64,000 nucleotides of DNA from Sulfitobacter sp. M39. Its GTDB lineage: Bacteria > Pseudomonadota > Alphaproteobacteria > Rhodobacterales > Rhodobacteraceae. Where the stretch lies: positions 806,001-870,000 of the forward strand of contig NZ_WMDZ01000001.1 in the NCBI RefSeq assembly GCF_021735935.1. The letters run 5' to 3'. The stretch's first letter is position 1. Each line of letters begins with the position of its first letter. A program made the translations under genes and the position numbers. The notes below the pieces were generated by a model, which was not told where the DNA came from, searched no databases, and was given only the letters and a program-made list of their open reading frames with translations. Below, piece after piece: positions 9,902-18,167 of the stretch.

Positions 9902-10483
9902 TCAGACTTGATGGTTGATCGTGCCGATGTCCCATCCCTGCGGGGTGATGTGGATATCCGTGACCGACAGGTTGTCGATCTTATGGGCCATCGCGGCATG
10001 GGCATCCACACCAAGCGCGCGTTGGACCTGTGTCAGGATCACGCCGAAATGCGCCACGGCGATGATATCTGTGTTCGGATGGGCCTGTGTGATCCGGTCA
10101 ACGGCGGCGTTGATCCGGCGGGCCGCGTCATTCCAGCTTTCGCCTTCGGGGGCGGCGATGTCACCCGGGGTGGTCCAATAGGCGCGGCTGAGCTCGGGGT
10201 GGCTTTGCGATACATCGCGGGCGTGCATGCCGTCCCACAGCCCGAAATCAAGCTCGCGCAGGTCACGGTCATGGGGCAGGCGCAGGCGGCTGGCAGAGGC
10301 CAGCGTATCGGCGGTGGCAGAAGCGCGGATGAGGTCGGAGGATACCATCATGGCAGTTTGCGGGAGATGCGCGTTTAGCCGCGCGATCAATGCGTGATCG
10401 GACAGATCGGCGGGGACATCGCGCCATCCGACAAAGTTTTTCTCGTGGGTCGGGCCGTGGCGCACCCAATGCCAGATTGTCAT
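9902..10483 (-). CDS. Histidine phosphatase family protein
   Basis: This is a 193-residue member of the phosphoglycerate-mutase-like phosphatase branch. The N-terminal VRHGPTHEKNF carries the catalytic RHG motif (His at about 9), ELDFGLWDGM provides the conserved Glu region, and AVAHFGVI supplies the second active-site His. The ATG is at 10481-10483. It is divergent from rpoH2. Candidate substrates include phosphosugars or alpha-ribazole phosphate, but no cobalamin genes are nearby, so none can be assigned. Confidence 0.88.
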   Translation of the reverse strand: MTIWHWVRHGPTHEKNFVGWRDVPADLSDHALIARLNAHLPQTAMMVSSDLIRASATADTLASASRLRLPHDRDLRELDFGLWDGMHARDVSQSHPELSRAYWTTPGDIAAPEGESWNDAARRINAAVDRITQAHPNTDIIAVAHFGVILTQVQRALGVDAHAAMAHKIDNLSVTDIHITPQGWDIGTINHQV

Positions 10484-10555
10484 GATCAGCGCGCCTTATT
10501 CGCCCAGTGGTTTGCAATTTATTTAGCGTCATTGTCACAAAGTCAAAGCAAGCTG

Positions 10556-10590
10556 CGCGGAAAAAAAGCCGATTCTTTTTTGATTCCGCG
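10556..10590. promoter_or_regulatory. AT-rich inverted repeat between divergent promoters
   Basis: CGCGGAAAAAAAG and CTTTTTTGATTCCGCG are complementary arms, with two extra bases in the right arm and a six-base loop, ending 66 bases before the rpoH2 start. It could be an operator, a structured 5' leader of rpoH2 or a terminator-like barrier. The sequence alone does not decide. Confidence 0.45.
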
Positions 10591-10656
10591 TGAACCAACG
10601 GGCGGTTTTCCGCGTTTACATGAAAAGGCGCAGTCAGATGTGCCTCAATAATAGGG

Positions 10657-11544
10657 ATGGACATCATGACGCTGGCGCAATCACGTGAATTTTCTTTGAC
10701 CCGCACCGCAATGAAAGCAGAGCTTTTGGATGCGGAGACAGAGCTAAAGCTTGCCTATGCTTGGCGGGACGAACGCGATGAGGAAGCGCTGCACCGGCTG
10801 ATCACTGCTTACATGCGTCTAGCTATCTCGATGGCGGGTAAATTCAAGCGCTATGGCGCGTCGATGAATGATCTGATCCAAGAGGCCGGATTGGGCCTGA
10901 TGAAAGCCGCCGACAAGTTCGACCCCGACCGCGGGGTTCGCTTTTCTACCTATGCCGTCTGGTGGATCAAGGCGAGCATTCAGGATCACGTCATGCGCAA
11001 CTGGTCGATGGTGCGCACCGGCTCTACGTCCTCTCAGAAATCGCTGTTCTTCAACATGCGCCGTGTACAGGCACGTCTTGAGCGCGAGGCCCAGGCCGCG
11101 GGCGAGACCCTGGACAAGCACCAGCTGCGTCAGATGATTTCTACCGAGATTGGCGTGCCGATGCATGACGTCGAGATGATGGAGGGGCGTTTGTCCGGCT
11201 CTGACTTCTCGTTGAACGCGACGCAATCGGCAGAGGATGAGGGCCGCGAGTGGATCGACGCGCTGGTCGATGACAGCGCGCAGGCCGCCGAACGTGTCGA
11301 GGAAAGCCACGACACGCTGACGCTGCGCAGCTGGCTCTTGTCGGCGATGCAGGCCCTGAACGAACGCGAACAATTCATTGTGCGGGAACGCAAGCTGCGC
11401 GACCAGCCGCGGACGCTTGAAAGTCTGGGTGCCGAGCTGAGCCTGTCGAAAGAGCGTGTGCGCCAGCTAGAGGCCGCGGCCTTTGGCAAGATGCGCAAAA
11501 CGCTTGAGACACAATCCTCCGAAGTGCGCCACTTCCTGATGTGA
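10657..11544 (+). CDS. rpoH: RNA polymerase sigma factor RpoH (RpoH2 type)
   Basis: This is a group-3 heat-shock type sigma factor of 295 residues. Region 2 is plain: LIQEAGLGLMKAADKFDPDRG, then RFSTYAVWWIKASIQDHVMR. After it comes the RpoH-box variant SQKSLFFNMRR, and region 4 has LESLGAELSLSKERVRQLE. In Rhodobacter, RpoHII acts with RpoE in singlet-oxygen and oxidative stress; I infer this paralogue from the divergent RpoH box and length. An alternative ATG lies nine bases downstream (MTLAQ). It is monocistronic, divergent from the phosphatase gene and preceded by the inverted repeat at 10556-10590. Confidence 0.9.
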   Translation: MDIMTLAQSREFSLTRTAMKAELLDAETELKLAYAWRDERDEEALHRLITAYMRLAISMAGKFKRYGASMNDLIQEAGLGLMKAADKFDPDRGVRFSTYAVWWIKASIQDHVMRNWSMVRTGSTSSQKSLFFNMRRVQARLEREAQAAGETLDKHQLRQMISTEIGVPMHDVEMMEGRLSGSDFSLNATQSAEDEGREWIDALVDDSAQAAERVEESHDTLTLRSWLLSAMQALNEREQFIVRERKLRDQPRTLESLGAELSLSKERVRQLEAAAFGKMRKTLETQSSEVRHFLM

Positions 11545-11651
11545 GCCCCCAGATATGATCCCGCGGTCTGCGCGCTCTGCCGCAGGAACGGGCTGGCGGA
11601 AAATGAACCGCCCCCCTATGGTCGGGACGAACACCGACGACGGGGGCGATC

Positions 11652-12845
11652 ATGCTGGCTGGGAAACATATTCTGCTGATAATCGGGGGCGGCATTGCCG
11701 CTTTCAAATCCCTTGATCTGATCCGCCGCCTGCGCGAACGCGGGGCCACTGTGACGCCCGTGCTGACCCGCGCGGGCGAAGAGTTTGTGACGTCGCTGTC
11801 CGTTTCGGCGTTGGCGGGGCAGAAGCTTTATCGCGACTTGTTCGATCTGGGCGACGAGGCCGAGATGGGGCATATCCAGCTCAGCCGCGTCGCGGATCTG
11901 GTTGTGGTGGCCCCTGCCACGGCGGATCTGATGGCCAAGATGGCGAGCGGCGTGGCGAATGATCTGGCCTCTACCCTATTGTTGGCGACAGATACGCCGG
12001 TGCTGATTGCGCCGGCGATGAACGTGCGCATGTGGGACCACCCCGCGACGCAACGCAACCTTGCGACCCTGCGCGGTGATGGCATCCATGTGGTCGGCCC
12101 GAATGATGGTGATATGGCCTGCGGAGAATTCGGCCCGGGGCGCATGTCTGAACCGCTTGAGATCGTCGCGGCGGTCGAGGCGCAGCTCGCCGATGGTCCG
12201 CTAAAGGGCCGACGTATTCTGGTGACCTCCGGCCCTACGCACGAGCCGATTGACCCTGTCCGCTATATCGCGAACCGGTCATCGGGCGCGCAGGGCACAG
12301 CGATCGCGCGCGCGCTGGCGGCATTGGGTGCCCGGGTGATCTTTGTCACCGGTCCGGCCGACGTGCCCCCGCCGGAGGGGGTAGAGGTGATCCGCGTGCA
12401 AACGGCGCAGCAGATGCGGGAGGCGGTAGAGGCCGCCTTGCCCGTCGACGCAGGCGTGTTTGCCGCGGCGGTGGCGGATTGGCGCATGGCCAGCGCCAGT
12501 GCTCGCAAGCTCAAGAAATCGAAAGACGGGCTGCCGGTGCTGAGCTTTGCGGAAAACCCCGATATCCTGAAAGCCGTCAGCGCGGCGGGTGCGCGGCGGC
12601 CCAAGCTGGTCGTGGGCTTTGCTGCCGAGACGAATGACGTCGTTGAAAACGCCACGGCGAAACGGCTGCGCAAAGGCTGCGACTGGATCGTTGCGAATGA
12701 TGTCTCACCGGCGACAGGCATTATGGGCGGTGCGGAAAATGCTGTGACCCTGATCACGGATGCGGGTGCCGAAAGCTGGCCGCGTATGGGCAAGGATCAG
12801 GTGGCACAGCAGTTGGCCGCGCGCATTGCAGAGACGTTGCGCTAG
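11652..12845 (+). CDS. coaBC: Bifunctional phosphopantothenoylcysteine decarboxylase / phosphopantothenate-cysteine ligase
   Basis: CoaBC carries out two steps of coenzyme A synthesis: ligation of cysteine to phosphopantothenate and FMN-dependent decarboxylation. The CoaC half has GGIAAFKSLDLIRRL, the catalytic-His region MGHIQLSRVADLVVVAPAT and NDGDMACGEFGPGRM, which holds the catalytic Cys. The CoaB half starts near residue 183 (GRRILVTSGPTHEPIDPVRY) and includes NRSSGAQGTAIA, AAVADWRM and KLKKSKDG. At 397 residues it is full length. dut follows downstream, as in other Rhodobacterales. Confidence 0.96.
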   Translation: MLAGKHILLIIGGGIAAFKSLDLIRRLRERGATVTPVLTRAGEEFVTSLSVSALAGQKLYRDLFDLGDEAEMGHIQLSRVADLVVVAPATADLMAKMASGVANDLASTLLLATDTPVLIAPAMNVRMWDHPATQRNLATLRGDGIHVVGPNDGDMACGEFGPGRMSEPLEIVAAVEAQLADGPLKGRRILVTSGPTHEPIDPVRYIANRSSGAQGTAIARALAALGARVIFVTGPADVPPPEGVEVIRVQTAQQMREAVEAALPVDAGVFAAAVADWRMASASARKLKKSKDGLPVLSFAENPDILKAVSAAGARRPKLVVGFAAETNDVVENATAKRLRKGCDWIVANDVSPATGIMGGAENAVTLITDAGAESWPRMGKDQVAQQLAARIAETLR

Positions 12846-12854
12846 AGTTTTCTT

Positions 12855-12887
12855 GCCTTCGGCTAGGATTTAAAACCATTTGGAAAG
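12855..12887 (+). repeat. Dispersed repeat element, copy E (CCATTTGGAAAG type)
   Basis: GCCTTCGGC, TAGGATTTAAAA, CCATTTGGAAAG. The left third is the same as in copies C and D, but the right part is CCATTTGGAAAG instead of GGCAAAATGAAG. It sits in the coaBC-dut gap just before the dut ribosome binding site. Confidence 0.6.
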
Positions 12888-12909
12888 TGCGCGTGCGGTG
12901 GAGCGGATG

Positions 12910-13359
12910 ATGAGCGAGATCAAATTCAAACGGGTCAGCGGCAATGATGATCTGCCGCTGCCGTCCTATACCACTGCCGGGGCGGCGGGGATGGATTTGC
13001 GGGCCTTTCTGCCAGACGGGCCTATGGAATTTGTGAAAGGGCAGATCAGTCTGATCTCTATCGGGTTCTCGGTCGAGCTGCCGCGCGGGACAGAGATGCA
13101 GATCCGGCCACGGTCGGGCTTGGCGTTGAAGCACGGGTTTCTGATCCCCAATGCGCCCGGCACGGTGGATAGCGACTACCGCGGCGTGGTGATGGTCGGA
13201 CTGTACTATGTGGGGGATGCGCCTTTTGTTATCCGGCACGGAGATAGGATCGCGCAGGCTGTTATTGCACAGGTTCAACAATACGCCTGTGTCGAGGTCG
13301 ATGCCTTGTCCGATACCACGCGCGGGGACGGCGGGTTCGGCTCTACCGGCCTGAAATAG
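12910..13359 (+). CDS. dut: Deoxyuridine 5'-triphosphate nucleotidohydrolase (dUTPase)
   Basis: Dut hydrolyses dUTP to dUMP, limiting uracil incorporation and feeding dTMP synthesis. All five trimeric dUTPase motifs are visible in order: AAGMDLRA, RPRSGLALKHG, IPNAPGTVDSDYRG, HGDRIAQAVI and TTRGDGGFGSTG. I chose the ATG at 12910 (MSEIKFKRV), with GGAG six bases ahead; the ATG directly before it (12907) has too short a spacer, and in-frame TTG at 12880 lies in the repeat. The product has 149 residues, normal length. The phosphonate locus begins directly downstream. Confidence 0.95.
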   Translation: MSEIKFKRVSGNDDLPLPSYTTAGAAGMDLRAFLPDGPMEFVKGQISLISIGFSVELPRGTEMQIRPRSGLALKHGFLIPNAPGTVDSDYRGVVMVGLYYVGDAPFVIRHGDRIAQAVIAQVQQYACVEVDALSDTTRGDGGFGSTGLK

Positions 13360-13380
13360 GGCTGATCGCGAAAGGTTCCG

Positions 13381-13413
13381 CTGTCGTGAAACTTTCATAA
13401 AGCTGAAACGAAT
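13381..13413 (+). promoter_or_regulatory. Pho box upstream of phnC
   Basis: Two adjacent 11-base units, CTGTCGTGAAA and CTTTCATAAAG, each match the PhoB half-site CTGTCAT at six of seven positions. A weaker third unit, CTGAAACGAAT, follows in the same register. The array lies 45-77 bases before the phnC ATG, the usual place for activation by phosphorylated PhoB. Confidence 0.7.
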
Positions 13414-13457
13414 GTGAATTAATGCCGCCCTAGGTTCCCCGAAAAAAGGGGAACCGA

Positions 13458-14267
13458 ATGCTTCAGCTTCAAGCCGTCACCAAAACATTTGGCGCGAATA
13501 CAGCCGTTCACGCAGCGAGCTTTTCCGTCGACCGCCCGATGATGATTGGCATCATTGGCAGTTCCGGTGCCGGTAAGTCGACGCTGCTGAGAATGATGAA
13601 TTGCCTGACCCCTGCCAGTTCGGGTGAGATTCTGGTCAACGGGCGCGACATTACCAAGCTGCGCGGGGCCGAGAAACGCGACTGGCAATCCCATTGCGCG
13701 ATGATCTTTCAGCAGTTCAATCTGGTGCCGCGTCTGGATGTGGTATCGAACGTGCTGCATGGCACGTTGAACCGCCGGTCGACATTGGCGACGATGTTCA
13801 ACCTCTACCCCGAGGACGACATCATCCGCGCCATCGATATTCTGGACCGTCTAGGCATTGCCGAGCACGCTCCCAAACGCGCCGAGGCCCTGTCGGGCGG
13901 GCAGCAGCAACGTGTCGCCATCGCGCGTGCGCTGATGCAGGACCCCACGATTATTCTGGCCGATGAACCCATTGCCTCGCTTGATCCGATGAACGCGCAG
14001 CTGGTGATGCAGGCGTTGCGGGATATCCACGAACAGGATGGGCGCATGGTGATCGCGAACCTGCACACGCTGGACACCGCGCGTCGCTATTGCGACCGCG
14101 TGATCGGCATGCGGCAGGGGCGGGTCGTGTTTGACGGCACACCCGCGCAGCTGACCACCGGTGTGGCACGCGACATTTACGGGGCGGATGCCAGCTTTTC
14201 CGAAGCGACGACATCGACCCAGATCGAAACGCTGTCCGCCCGTCCCGAAACGGTGGCGGCGCAATAA
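13458..14267 (+). CDS. phnC: Phosphonate ABC transporter, ATP-binding protein PhnC
   Basis: PhnC is the ATPase that energises phosphonate import. Walker [11 protein letters not shown], the Q-loop [13 protein letters not shown], signature [19 protein letters not shown] and Walker [14 protein letters not shown] are all present. The protein has 269 residues; the last 25 or so are a Ser/Thr-rich extension. It is the first gene of phnC-phnD-phnE1-phnE2-acetyltransferase, behind the Pho box. Confidence 0.96.
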   Translation: MLQLQAVTKTFGANTAVHAASFSVDRPMMIGIIGSSGAGKSTLLRMMNCLTPASSGEILVNGRDITKLRGAEKRDWQSHCAMIFQQFNLVPRLDVVSNVLHGTLNRRSTLATMFNLYPEDDIIRAIDILDRLGIAEHAPKRAEALSGGQQQRVAIARALMQDPTIILADEPIASLDPMNAQLVMQALRDIHEQDGRMVIANLHTLDTARRYCDRVIGMRQGRVVFDGTPAQLTTGVARDIYGADASFSEATTSTQIETLSARPETVAAQ

Positions 14268-14334
14268 CCCCAACCAACTTTTCATCCCCAGCCTCCGATC
14301 CTCGGGGGCCTATCTGCAAAAAGAGAGACGACCG

Positions 14335-15246
14335 ATGAACAAACTACTTGCTGCTGCTCTGGCGACGACCACCCTTGCAACGGGTGCTGTGGCCCAAACC
14401 GAAGCCATTTCCGAATTCCGCATCGGCATTCTGGGCGGCGAGAACGCGCAGGACCGGATGAATTCGAACGAATGTATGCGCGCCATGACCGAGGATGCCT
14501 TGGGCGTCCCGACCAAGCTGTTCGCGCCTGCCGATTATAACGGCGTTATTCAGGGTCTGATGGGTGGCACGCTGGACATGGCATGGTTGGGTGCTTCCGC
14601 CTATGCCGCGGTATATCTGCAAGACGCCGAAGCGGTTGAGCCTGTGCTGGTGAAAATCAACGTGGACGGGTCCTACGGCTACCACTCCATCGGGTTTGCC
14701 CGCGCCGACAGCGGCATCACCAAGCTAGAAGACGTCAAGGGCAAGGTCTTTGGTTTCGGTGACCCGAACTCCACCTCGGGCTATCTGATCCCGTCGATCG
14801 AGATCCCCCAGATGGGCGAAGAGATCACCATGGAGTCCGGCGCGTATTTTGGCGAGGTCAAGTTCACCGGCGGTCACGAGCAGACCATCGTTGCGGTCAA
14901 CAATGGCGACATCGATGCAGGCGTGACCTGGGCTGATGGTCAGGGCAACTGGGAAGACGGCTACAACTCCGGCGCGCTGCGCAAGGCCGTGGACGCAGGC
15001 CTGGTCGATATGAACGATCTGGTGGAAATCTGGCGCTCCAAGCCGATCCCTGAAGGCCCCGTCGTGCTGCGCACCAGCCTGCCTCAGGACGTCAAAGACA
15101 AGATGACCGCGCTGGTCGACAGCCTGCACGAGAACGACCCCGAGTGCGCCTATGGTGTGGCGGCGGGCGAAAGCCTTGGGTTCGATCCGATTACCCATGA
15201 CGCCTATGTGTCGATCATCGAAGCCCGCAAGGCAAAATCGAATTGA
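14335..15246 (+). CDS. phnD: Phosphonate ABC transporter, substrate-binding protein PhnD
   Basis: PhnD is the periplasmic phosphonate receptor. The ATG at 14335 follows AAAGAGAGACG and starts a Sec signal peptide (MNKLLAAALATTTLATGAVAQ, cleavage near Ala-Gln). In-frame starts further upstream lie inside phnC and were rejected. The mature part contains FRIGILGGENAQDRM, ADYNGVIQGLMGGTLDMAWL, and DPNSTSGYLIPS, a conserved phosphonate/phosphate-contact segment. The product has 303 residues. A stem-loop with a T-run follows the stop. Confidence 0.95.
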   Translation: MNKLLAAALATTTLATGAVAQTEAISEFRIGILGGENAQDRMNSNECMRAMTEDALGVPTKLFAPADYNGVIQGLMGGTLDMAWLGASAYAAVYLQDAEAVEPVLVKINVDGSYGYHSIGFARADSGITKLEDVKGKVFGFGDPNSTSGYLIPSIEIPQMGEEITMESGAYFGEVKFTGGHEQTIVAVNNGDIDAGVTWADGQGNWEDGYNSGALRKAVDAGLVDMNDLVEIWRSKPIPEGPVVLRTSLPQDVKDKMTALVDSLHENDPECAYGVAAGESLGFDPITHDAYVSIIEARKAKSN

Positions 15247-15268
15247 TCCAAGTGATTTAAGCACTGTC

Positions 15269-15302
15269 GCTGGCTCCGATCCGCATCGGGGCCAGCATTT
15301 TT
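15269..15302 (+). terminator. Stem-loop with T-run between phnD and phnE1
   Basis: GCTGGC pairs with GCCAGC, extended inwards by TCCGAT/ATCGGG, followed by ATTTTT. It lies 22 bases after phnD and 15 bases before the phnE1 start. Such partial terminators often make the binding protein more abundant than the permeases. Confidence 0.65.
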
Positions 15303-15317
15303 ACGTAAGGGCTTCCC

Positions 15318-16202
15318 ATGACCGCGACATCGCAAACCGACCCTGATCTGGCAGGGATTCAGGAAAACTATCTGGCACTGGCCCGATCAAAACGCTGGAT
15401 GAATCTGGTGCTGCTGATCCTTTTCGTGGCGCTGCTGGTGGGTGGATTTAACACCGCAGGCAACCGCAATGCGGGCGGGTTCTGGGACGGCTTGCCGAAT
15501 ATTCTGGATTTCCCCGCCGATGTGATCGGCGAAGCGATAGAACGCGGGCACCTGCTGCCCGGTTATATGGCGAAATACCTGCCGTCGCTGATCGAGACGG
15601 TGAACATCGCCGCCGCCTCGACCCTGCTGGGGGCGATGGTCGGGCTGTTCTTGTCGCTGATGGTCACGCGCGGGTTGGCTCCGGTGCCGTGGCTCGTGGG
15701 CCCTTTGCGCCGCGTCTTGGATCTGCTGCGCGCCATCCCCGAGATTGTCATCGCGCTGGTGCTGATCTTTCTGCTGGGGGGCGGGCCGGTGCCTGCGATG
15801 ATCGCCATCGCGCTGCATACCATCGGTGCCTTAGGCAAATTGTTCTCGGAAGTGAATGAAAACGCATCGCTCAAACCGGTAGAGGGGCTTGCCTCTGTCG
15901 GGGCGGGGTGGAGCCAGCGCATGTGGCTGGGCGTGATCCCGCAGGTGGCCCCGAACTACATCAGCTATGCGCTCTTGCGGTTCGAGATCAACATCCGCGC
16001 CTCTGCGATCCTTGGCTTCGTCGGGGCAGGGGGTATCGGCTATGACCTGCGCAACACCATGAGCTGGGGGCAGGGCAAGTTCGACGACGCCGCTGCCATC
16101 TTCCTGCTGCTGTTCCTGACGATTGTGATCGTCGACCAGCTTTCTTCTGTTTTCCGTAACCGTCTGACCCACGGCCTGCCGAGCGCAAAGGTGACCCTAT
16201 GA
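15318..16202 (+). CDS. phnE: Phosphonate ABC transporter, permease PhnE (PhnE1)
   Basis: This is an integral membrane permease subunit of 294 residues. One hydrophobic segment near 28-46 is followed by the permease domain with the coupling-loop motif EGLASVGAGWSQRMWLGVIP and the downstream segment GFVGAGGIGYDL. It overlaps phnE2 by four bases (ATGA). With PhnE2 it is expected to form a heterodimeric channel served by PhnC. Confidence 0.94.
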   Translation: MTATSQTDPDLAGIQENYLALARSKRWMNLVLLILFVALLVGGFNTAGNRNAGGFWDGLPNILDFPADVIGEAIERGHLLPGYMAKYLPSLIETVNIAAASTLLGAMVGLFLSLMVTRGLAPVPWLVGPLRRVLDLLRAIPEIVIALVLIFLLGGGPVPAMIAIALHTIGALGKLFSEVNENASLKPVEGLASVGAGWSQRMWLGVIPQVAPNYISYALLRFEINIRASAILGFVGAGGIGYDLRNTMSWGQGKFDDAAAIFLLLFLTIVIVDQLSSVFRNRLTHGLPSAKVTL

Positions 16203-17497
16203 CCGCGACCGCCCTTCACACCCAGACGATGGTCCATTTCTCGCGCAAGCGCATGACTGCATTGGCGTTCCCTGTGATGGTACTGGCCTATTTCGTCTAT
16301 ATCTTCTTTGCCTTCGATATCGCGGGGCTGGGGGATCGGATCAATGTGCGTAATGCGCGCACGCTGGTGGCCGATGCCTATAGCTACAAGACCCATGTCA
16401 CGCAGGATAACCGCGACGGCGCGTTTTCCATCGCGATCGAAGGGGAGCGTAAGGGCGCATATGAAGCCGGCACGGCCCCCGATTGGGTCACACTGGGGGA
16501 TCGCCCTGTCGCGGATCTGGGGGGCGGGCATATCGTGACCTTCGGCCCGCAGGTAAGCTATGACATCCCAGCCTATGGCACGATCGTGGCCGAGCCGGGG
16601 CAGCGCGGCGTTCAGGCGACATTCCCGCCCGGCGATGTGCCCGACTATATCAGCGCGTCCAAGAACCGTGTGATGATCAACACAGAGGCAGGGCGGCTGA
16701 CGATCACCCGCAACCGGACCGAGGTGTTCAAATACGACTACGGGTGGGAGCTGTTCTTTTTCACGCTCGACAGCCCCTATCACGGGATGGGCCCGGTCGC
16801 GCTGATGGGCCGCGCGTTCAGCGGTGAAGCGGGCGCGATTTTTCATGACTTCTGGACCAACCGCATGTGGCGGCACAGTGATGTGGCCTGGGCGCTCTAC
16901 GAGACCTTGCTGATGGCCTTTCTGGGCACATTCGGCGCGGCGATCATCGCCCTGCCGTTGGGGTTCCTTGCGGCCAAGAACTTTACCCCGCTGCGATCCT
17001 TGCGCTTTGCTGCGCGGCGGATGTTCGATTTCCTGCGCGGTGTCGACGGGCTGATCTGGACCATCGTCCTGTCGCGGGCCTTTGGGCCGGGGCCGCTGAC
17101 CGGTGCGTTGGCGATCCTGCTGACCGATACGGGGTCTTTCGGCAAGATGTTCTCGGAAGCGCTGGAGAATGTGGACGGCAAACAGATCGAAGGCATCGCC
17201 TCTACCGGGGCCAAGCCGCTGCAACGCTACCGCTTTGGGGTGATCCCGCAAATCGTGCCCGTGCTGCTGAGCCAGATCCTCTATTTCCTTGAATCCAACA
17301 CCCGCTCCGCGACGATCATCGGGGCGATCACCGGCGGCGGTATTGGTCTGCTGCTGACCCAGGCGATTGCTACCCAAAAGGACTGGGAAGAGGTGACCTA
17401 TTATATCGTGCTGATCGTGCTTATGGTCATGGCGATGGACAGTTTCTCGGGCTGGCTGCGCCGCAAGCTGATCAACGGTGACGAGGGCGGTCACTGA
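16199..17497 (+). CDS. phnE: Phosphonate ABC transporter, permease PhnE (PhnE2) with large extracytoplasmic insert
   Basis: This second permease subunit is 432 residues long against roughly 260-300 for plain PhnE. A first membrane segment (about 20-40, MTALAFPVMVLAYFVYIFF) is followed by about 170 soluble residues, then the usual permease domain with coupling loop EGIASTGAKPLQRYRFGVIP and ATIIGAITGGGIGLLL. The soluble insert should face the periplasm. PhnE2 proteins of this size occur in other alphaproteobacteria, but I know of no assigned role for the insert. The next gene's ATG overlaps the TGA by one base. Confidence 0.93.
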   Translation: MTATALHTQTMVHFSRKRMTALAFPVMVLAYFVYIFFAFDIAGLGDRINVRNARTLVADAYSYKTHVTQDNRDGAFSIAIEGERKGAYEAGTAPDWVTLGDRPVADLGGGHIVTFGPQVSYDIPAYGTIVAEPGQRGVQATFPPGDVPDYISASKNRVMINTEAGRLTITRNRTEVFKYDYGWELFFFTLDSPYHGMGPVALMGRAFSGEAGAIFHDFWTNRMWRHSDVAWALYETLLMAFLGTFGAAIIALPLGFLAAKNFTPLRSLRFAARRMFDFLRGVDGLIWTIVLSRAFGPGPLTGALAILLTDTGSFGKMFSEALENVDGKQIEGIASTGAKPLQRYRFGVIPQIVPVLLSQILYFLESNTRSATIIGAITGGGIGLLLTQAIATQKDWEEVTYYIVLIVLMVMAMDSFSGWLRRKLINGDEGGH

Positions 17498-18054
17498 TGC
17501 CGCGCCTGACTGCCGACAGCCCCTTCATCCACCCCGACTGCGAGATCAAAGATGCCACATTCGGAGCCTATACAGAGGTCGGGCGCGGGTCGCGGATCGC
17601 CCACAGCCAGCTTGGCGACTACAGCTATTGTGACCGCTACGCCGACATTGCCAACACCACCGTGGGCAAATTCTCGAACATCGCGGCCTATGTGCGGATC
17701 GGGGCCACAGACCACCCGATGGAAAAAGCCAGCCTGCATCACTTTCACTACCGCGCGGGCGACTACTTTGACGATGCGGCTGACGATGACGCTTGGTTCG
17801 CACACCGTCGCAGCCGGCGCGTTACCCTTGGCCATGACACATGGCTTGGCAATGGCGCACAGGTCCGGCCAGAGGTAACGATCGGCCACGGCGCGGTTGT
17901 CGCGGGTGGGGCCATCGTGACCAAGGATGTCGCCCCCTATATGATCGTCGCGGGTATTCCCGCGGTGCCGCTGCGGGCGCGGTTCAGCGCGGGCATCGCT
18001 GACCCGCGGTGCCGCTGCGGGCGCGGTTCAGCGCGGGCATCGCTGACCGGATGA
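17497..18054 (+). CDS. Phosphonate-associated hexapeptide acetyltransferase, C-terminus frameshifted (possible pseudogene)
   Basis: This left-handed beta-helix acetyltransferase belongs to the family found with phn genes (often annotated chloramphenicol-acetyltransferase-like). Features include hexapeptide turns (FIHPDCEIKDATFGAYTEVG), NTTVGKFSNIAAYVRIG, DHPMEKASLHHFHYR and VTLGHDTWLGNGAQVRP. From 17959 a 44-base unit is tandemly duplicated, which shifts the frame. The current ORF ends at 18054 after the odd tail DPRCRCGRGSARASLTG (185 residues). With one copy removed the frame continues through MMALAWWDWPHDTLHRAL to TAA at 18153-18155 (204 residues), matching the family C-terminus. The helix core is intact, so partial function is possible. 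Confidence 0.85.
   Translation: MPRLTADSPFIHPDCEIKDATFGAYTEVGRGSRIAHSQLGDYSYCDRYADIANTTVGKFSNIAAYVRIGATDHPMEKASLHHFHYRAGDYFDDAADDDAWFAHRRSRRVTLGHDTWLGNGAQVRPEVTIGHGAVVAGGAIVTKDVAPYMIVAGIPAVPLRARFSAGIADPRCRCGRGSARASLTG
17959..18048 (+). repeat. 44-bp tandem duplication inside the acetyltransferase gene
   Basis: Bases 17959-18002 are repeated exactly at 18003-18046, with two further matching bases. As 44 is not a multiple of three, the duplication shifts the reading frame. The unit is GC-rich, with internal CGCGG/GCGGGCGCGG repeats that would favour polymerase slippage. Confidence 0.97.
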
Positions 18055-18167
18055 TGGCGCTGGCGTGGTGGGACTGGCCCCATGACACCTTGCACCGCGC
18101 GCTGGATGATTTCCGCACGCTGTCAGTCGAGGCATTTCTGGAGCGCTACGAATAACGCCACGCGATC

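Noticed and set aside
10484..10656. RpoE-type promoter for rpoH2 (TGATTC as -35)
   Set aside because: A TGATTC is present at 10581 but no convincing -10 partner at the expected distance was found.
16040..17494. 484-codon minus-strand ORF opposite phnE2
   Set aside because: Very His/Arg/Gln/Asp-rich, spans both phnE genes in antisense and lacks any recognisable motif.
17959..18054. Programmed ribosomal frameshift in the acetyltransferase gene
   Set aside because: No slippery heptamer; an exact tandem duplication explains the shift more simply.
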